From positions 5,240,361-5,304,360 of the forward strand of contig NZ_AP018042.1 of assembly GCF_002356295.1 (NCBI RefSeq): a DNA stretch of 64,000 nt, given 5' to 3'. The translations under genes and the position numbers were made by a program. A model generated the notes under the pieces. It ran no database searches, was not told the origin of the DNA, and worked only from the letters and a program-made list of their open reading frames with translations. Shown here one piece after another: positions 60,115-64,000 of the stretch (the stretch's first letter is position 1; every line of letters begins with the position of its first letter). This DNA is from Labilibaculum antarcticum. GTDB lineage: Bacteria; Bacteroidota; Bacteroidia; Bacteroidales; Marinifilaceae.

Positions 60115-60702
60115 TTAACTGTTAAGGAAAAATAGCAATAGCAAAAATACTGAGTTAGGTTTTAACTGTTCCCTGAGATAAGAGACAGAACGATAAATTT
60201 GATTTTCTACAGTTCTAAGAGAAATATTAAGATTTTTGGCTATTTCTTGATTTGAAAGGCCATCTTTTCTACTCATTAAAAATATATCTCTACGTTGAGC
60301 TGGCATTTTATCAATGTGCAGATTTAAAGAATCCACTAATTCATTGTATACAACATCATTCCATGTGAATTCATTATCCAGCGTAAAGTTATTTTTGACA
60401 AACTCATTATAGACTTGCTTGTAATTTTTCCTTTTGGATAAATTATAAATGCTATTAATCGCTATTTTAAAAATGTAAGCGCGAATATTCTGAGATTCAT
60501 CAAGAGTTTCTCTTTTTTCCCAAAGCTTTAGGAAAACATCTTGAACTAATTCTTCCGCATCTGCATCTGATTTAAGATAAGATATGGCAAAACGATATAT
60601 TCTAGGTGTATATCGATCAAATAGTTGCTTAAAGGCAAGCTGTGATCCATCTTTTAATTGAATCACTAGGGTTTGATCTTTAATGTCAGTGTTTGTAGTC
60701 AA
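60115..60702 (-). CDS. ECF-type RNA polymerase sigma factor
   Basis: The 195-residue protein has sigma-70 region 2 (about residues 22-90; FDRYTPRIYRFAISYL and DAEELVQDVFLKLWEKR) and region 4 (about 130-185; MPAQRRDIFLMSRKDGLSN with QEIAKNLNISLRTVENQI as the helix-turn-helix). A hydrophobic C-terminal tail (SVFLLLLFFLNS) is unusual and might contact the membrane. No ATG exists near the start, and an in-frame stop lies at 60723-60721, so TTG at 60702 is the likely start. A near-perfect housekeeping promoter lies 22 bases upstream. It should direct transcription of the dextran locus once released by FecR. Confidence 0.93.
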   Translation of the reverse strand: MTTNTDIKDQTLVIQLKDGSQLAFKQLFDRYTPRIYRFAISYLKSDADAEELVQDVFLKLWEKRETLDESQNIRAYIFKIAINSIYNLSKRKNYKQVYNEFVKNNFTLDNEFTWNDVVYNELVDSLNLHIDKMPAQRRDIFLMSRKDGLSNQEIAKNLNISLRTVENQIYRSVSYLREQLKPNSVFLLLLFFLNS

Positions 60703-60723
60703 ATTTAGTGGCTTTGGGTACTA

Positions 60724-60754
60724 CAAATATAAATCTTAATCGGAGCTTACCAAA
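60724..60754 (-). promoter_or_regulatory. Bacteroidota housekeeping promoter of the ECF sigma gene
   Basis: On the minus strand TTTG (60754-60751), a 19-base spacer and TATATTTG (60731-60724) match the consensus TTTG-N19-TAnnTTTG exactly. The transcript would start near 60717 and leave a leader of about 15 bases before the TTG start at 60702, which supports that start codon. Confidence 0.8.
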
Positions 60755-61385
60755 TATTAACTCATGACTTATTATTAAAATTATTAACCTTTCTACGTCT
60801 AAACACTTAATATCATTCACTTAAATAATGGTTAATTTAGTTTAAAAATTTCGCGTACTTGTCTGATCCTAAATTGCCAAGATCTTGAGCTAACTATTTT
60901 AAACATTTGAGATGTTCATAATAATAGGTTGGAAAGGTTTCAATAACATTTGTATCTCTGTTTTGAAGTTATTTCACATACTATGCTTGGAAAAGTGGTG
61001 CCATTTTGATTAAAAACAAGGTCTATTTATAGACAAATTTGATCGGATTATTGAAAATAACTGACACAATAGACACCCTCCAAGCATTTTTCGATCAATT
61101 TTGATTTTAGAATTTTAGAATTTTAGAATGAAGATGAAATGCGCGATGGGACATAATTAGAAAGAGATGACTTTCTCAGCGGGAATTATCGTTTTTTTAG
61201 ATGCTTTTGCTTAAATTTGATACGGTTAAGTGACTTAACAAGCATTTTGATAAATCATTTAACATCAAAATAACCCAAATGCAACCAGCTGATAAACAGG
61301 ATGTTGTAAAGTTTTATTGTTTCTTATTTGTTAGCCAAATAAGACAACACTCTACTTAATAAACATCTGATTACTTTCTGCATCG
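60755..61385. other. Intergenic region upstream of the sigma gene
   Basis: About 630 AT-rich bases. No coding frame or RNA gene was recognised. It contains a direct doubling of TTTTAGAAT-type sequence near 61105-61129. The rest appears unstructured. Confidence 0.45.
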
Positions 61386-61516
61386 GTAAATAATAATTAT
61401 TCTGATTAATTAAGTGCAATGGAAATAAACTGAATTACTAATAATTAAAGACCTTACTTATTTTCATTGTAATCTAGTTCTTGCTTTTAGTATAATTTGT
61501 TTTTTTTATTGCATCG
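61386..61516. repeat. Intergenic repeat, copy 2 (related to 44694-44828)
   Basis: Direct-orientation partner of the repeat at 44694-44828, starting AAATAATAATTATTCTGATT and ending near TTGCATCG. It lies 44 bases downstream of the FkbH-like gene. In both places the element follows the 3' end of a minus-strand gene, so a common 3'-end or boundary function is possible. Confidence 0.75.
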
Positions 61517-61559
61517 AGAAATGCAATTTGCTTTAAATAAATTTGTAGAACCTTAAATT

Positions 61560-63380
61560 TCATTTAGCCAATAATACCCTTTTAAGTTTTAAAAAAATAT
61601 CCTTGGTATTTTCATAAACGACTTTTGATATTTTTTTAAATTTAAACCTAAATTCATCCCTTTTATATTCAACCTTGCTTATTTCGCCTACAATTCGAAT
61701 AAGTTCCTGAGCCATTAACTCGTACACATGTCTTTTGTAATGCCGGATGCTATGATTAATATCTTCATCATTTACAAACTTTCTCACATCTAACAAGAAT
61801 GCATTGTCATGTTCAGCACAAAAATCATCCAATACTTTGTTTAGTATTTTGTGTCGATCTTGTGCCTTTCCGAATTCTGATGCATTGTTTTTCGGACTGC
61901 TTATTTCCGCTCCATTAATAAAAATGATTGGTTTGCTTATTTGACTCCTCAAACTCACCAAATTATTTCTGAGATCCTCAGGACTAATCTGTCCCTGAAA
62001 TATAAAATCATGTTTAAAATCATCGTAAAAATCTCCATCCATACCTACAAAACCATGCCTTTTGCAACGTGAAACAAACTGTTCTTTCGTTTCATTTATA
62101 AAATCAGAATAACTTTCATAAGGTACAAGTGCATTGGTTCTTTTTGAGCTGTACAAATCCATTGTGTAGTCTACAAGCAGACTATATACCAGTACATCAT
62201 ACTCCTGTTCAAATACGCTGGTGGAAAAAATCGATTCATCCCAAAAAGGCAATTTATCAATTAGGAAGGACTTTGTAGTATCACTAACAATTCCCGATTG
62301 TAATAATATGAATGAATGAGCTTGTGGTACAGGATGATTATTTACATTCACAAAATTGAATTCCGACTGTAAGTTCAAATTCTTATAATTCAAATAATGC
62401 AGCATTTGATTCAGATCGCAAGCTCCTTTCAGTAATAAGCGAATAGATTTTGTTTCATTATTCTCATCAATAATCTGATTCCAATCCTCTGATACGATTA
62501 TCCAATCAGGCTTAGGTTCTTTGGTCAGTTCTGCAGTAACCGCCCCAACTCTAATAATTTCAGGATAATTTAAATGTGCATAAACAAATTGTTCTAATCC
62601 AATATTCATTGCACGGCATGAGAAGAGAAAGTGCTCCAGTCTGTTGGTAGATAATTGCAGAGCATAAAAACCGACAATACCATATTCTCCAAAACGATCT
62701 TTTACCCGAACCATTTTGCATTCGTAATCTGTATTTTCAAGCAGCTCATCAAGCTCATGTTCGGCAATCCTATTTTTCGTATAGTTGATTTGGTTTGTTC
62801 TTTGAATCAATTCGAATATCCGGCCCTTACCAGATAAAACTTCGCTGATAAAAGCAAGTTGAATCCCTGACGTTTGAAGAAATTCCTTATTATCAGAATA
62901 ATTTGTTCGTTCCTGATTTTTTTTCTCTAAGATTCTATAATAATGAAGACGACTGTGTTCCTTATCCTCTTTCCCAATAAAAGCATCATGATCGGTAATC
63001 TTAAAAATGAAATTAGGATCCTCAACCCACACGGCATCATTATAAAATTTAACTTCTTTTAAATTCAAATGATTGTCATCCAAAAACAACACATTTTGAG
63101 GTCGTAACTGTGCCAACTCTATGATACTATTAACACTCTTCCCTTTAGGTTGCCAATTTATTCGAGGAAATATAAAATAATCCCAAACCCCTAATTCCTG
63201 AAGTTTCTTTTTTGCTTCATATTGGTTGTTTTTTGAAGAAATCGAGTTCATTATTCCCCGCTCCACCAATTCTTTCACCAAATCAATATTGAACTGTATG
63301 GGAGTAACCTCTTCCTCTGAAAGTGTTCCAGACCAAAACGTATCATCCAAATCCCATATCACAAGCTTAACAACATCCAT
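61560..63380 (-). CDS. FkbH-like HAD-IIIC family protein
   Basis: From the ATG at 63380 the protein has 606 residues (the frame has a GTG one codon earlier). The HAD phosphatase domain comes first: motif I WDLDDTFWSGTL (D10, D12), ISSKN as motif II and LFLDDNHLN as motif IV. An acetyltransferase-like FkbH domain follows (about 150-290; DRFGEYGIVGFYALQ and FLFSCRAMNIGLEQF). The C-terminal part (about 300-606) resembles an SGNH/GDSL-type region, with LRNNLVSLRSQISKPIIFI and LLDVRKFVNDEDINHSIRHY. In polyketide pathways FkbH loads a glyceryl unit from 1,3-bisphosphoglycerate onto a carrier protein. In Bacteroidota stand-alone homologues occur in surface-polysaccharide clusters. No carrier protein or glycosyltransferase is visible here, so the acceptor is unknown. 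Confidence 0.85.
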   Translation of the reverse strand: MDVVKLVIWDLDDTFWSGTLSEEEVTPIQFNIDLVKELVERGIMNSISSKNNQYEAKKKLQELGVWDYFIFPRINWQPKGKSVNSIIELAQLRPQNVLFLDDNHLNLKEVKFYNDAVWVEDPNFIFKITDHDAFIGKEDKEHSRLHYYRILEKKNQERTNYSDNKEFLQTSGIQLAFISEVLSGKGRIFELIQRTNQINYTKNRIAEHELDELLENTDYECKMVRVKDRFGEYGIVGFYALQLSTNRLEHFLFSCRAMNIGLEQFVYAHLNYPEIIRVGAVTAELTKEPKPDWIIVSEDWNQIIDENNETKSIRLLLKGACDLNQMLHYLNYKNLNLQSEFNFVNVNNHPVPQAHSFILLQSGIVSDTTKSFLIDKLPFWDESIFSTSVFEQEYDVLVYSLLVDYTMDLYSSKRTNALVPYESYSDFINETKEQFVSRCKRHGFVGMDGDFYDDFKHDFIFQGQISPEDLRNNLVSLRSQISKPIIFINGAEISSPKNNASEFGKAQDRHKILNKVLDDFCAEHDNAFLLDVRKFVNDEDINHSIRHYKRHVYELMAQELIRIVGEISKVEYKRDEFRFKFKKISKVVYENTKDIFLKLKRVLLAK

Positions 63381-63426
63381 CACATTTAGTTTTTAAAAAT
63401 TACAATTCATGCAACATCAACCATCT

Positions 63427-63651
63427 TTACATTTTCATAGATATTTCCCACAAATGAATGTGTTTACTATACAATAACACACCCCATCCATAAAAGAGGG
63501 CAAGCAGGTATATGAAAACCTCCATAAGTTCACTTTTACCTTCAAGACTGATAACTAGGATAAAAAACACCAATGGAAATAAACTTGGATGTGTGGAAAT
63601 AAAGCGAAACCAATTGGGACACTTGTTTTGTTTCGGTATCCAAAGCTTCAT
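63427..63651 (-). CDS. Small membrane protein of unknown function
   Basis: From the ATG at 63651 the protein has 74 residues with two hydrophobic segments (about residues 24-38 and 46-62) and charged ends (MKLWIPKQNKCPNWF at the start). A longer frame starts with TTG at 63681, overlapping the regulator stop. I recognise no family. The position between an XRE regulator and an FkbH-like gene on one strand suggests a shared operon. The small size lowers the confidence that it is expressed. Confidence 0.5.
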   Translation of the reverse strand: MKLWIPKQNKCPNWFRFISTHPSLFPLVFFILVISLEGKSELMEVFIYLLALFYGWGVLLYSKHIHLWEISMKM

Positions 63652-63677
63652 TTCTTTATACCTGACCAAGGAAAGAT

Positions 63678-63917
63678 TCAATTACTTTCATTCCAATACA
63701 CATCGCTCTTCTGTATAAAGTTACAATTCAAATCTTGCTCTAGTACGTTAGCTATGTGAATAAGGTATTCAACTGTTGTATTCACTAATCCATTTTCAAT
63801 CTTTGAAATGTATTCTTGATTACATCCCATAAGTTCGGCCAATTTAGATTGTGTCATCTTTTTTGACATCCTTACTTGCCTAATCTGTATCCCCAAATCG
63901 CTCCTTATTTTTCCCAT
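63678..63917 (-). CDS. XRE-type helix-turn-helix transcriptional regulator
   Basis: From the ATG at 63917 the protein has 79 residues, almost entirely a cro/C1-type helix-turn-helix domain (LGIQIRQVRMSKKMTQSKLA, then ELMGCNQEYISKIENGLVN and TVEYLIHIANVLEQDL). A frame extending to 63983 adds 22 residues without matching the family. Such short XRE proteins act as repressors, often of their own operon or of linked toxin or membrane-protein genes. The gene stops about 27 bases before the small membrane protein gene. Confidence 0.88.
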   Translation of the reverse strand: MGKIRSDLGIQIRQVRMSKKMTQSKLAELMGCNQEYISKIENGLVNTTVEYLIHIANVLEQDLNCNFIQKSDVYWNESN

Positions 63918-64000
63918 TTTAAGGCAAATTATTATTACTTCAAGTTTAAAGCACTTTAAGAATACTGTTTTAAAAATCATCAAAACAATATTTATCCTAA

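Overview
The window comes from an AT-rich member of the Bacteroidota, most likely a marine or sediment Bacteroidales/Marinilabiliales-type organism. This is inferred from family content: SusC/SusD pairs, a hybrid two-component system, an ECF sigma/FecR pair, S1 sulfatases, a type IX secretion tail, Bacteroidota lipoprotein signals, one near-perfect TTTG-N19-TAnnTTTG promoter, and a CTnDOT-type conjugation module. Every credible gene except one small hypothetical ORF (15419-15727) lies on the minus strand, so operons read from high to low coordinates. No rRNA, tRNA, CRISPR array, integrase or transposase was recognised.

1-8 kb: part of an integrative conjugative element, visibly richer in G+C than the rest. 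It holds a TraI-like secreted protein, the TraG conjugation ATPase, TraF, TraE and a small membrane protein. Next comes a 1.2-kb non-coding block with a 134-bp interrupted inverted repeat, a 231-bp tandem repeat and a palindrome. A control operon follows: two overlapping genes that each appear to carry one frameshift (a replication-type HTH protein and a DnaC/IstB-like ATPase), an excisionase-like HTH protein and RteC. A second copy of the palindrome lies in front of the HTH gene.

8-15.9 kb: a gene-poor region with two copies of a roughly 170-bp degenerate repeat. Between the copies are a small lipoprotein gene and a 1606-residue secreted protein with FN3-like, carboxypeptidase-regulatory-like and thrombospondin type 3 repeats and a T9SS tail.

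15.9-43.9 kb: a large polysaccharide utilization locus (PUL A), probably for a sulfated galactose/fucose-containing polysaccharide. Its upstream arm is sulfatase, GH43, sulfatase, GH2 and sulfatase. The centre holds the hybrid two-component sensor and a SusC/SusD pair. The downstream arm is GH43, a parallel beta-helix protein, a sulfatase-GH16 fusion, a sulfatase and GH95. The enzymes are all predicted to be exported, many as lipoproteins. The sulfatases would remove sulfate, GH16 would cut the backbone, and GH43, GH2 and GH95 would trim galactose or fucose ends. SusC/SusD would import oligosaccharides that the sensor detects.

44.9-60.8 kb: a second PUL (B), predicted to use dextran or another alpha-1,6-glucan. 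The order is ECF sigma factor, FecR anti-sigma, SusC with an STN signalling domain, SusD, a SusE/F-like glycan-binding lipoprotein, GH66 dextranase, GH31 alpha-glucosidase, and an unclassified (alpha/alpha)6 glycosidase with a C-terminal carbohydrate-binding-like domain. Related intergenic repeats of about 130 bp lie on both sides of it.

61.5-64 kb: an FkbH-like HAD-IIIC protein, a small membrane protein and an XRE-type regulator.
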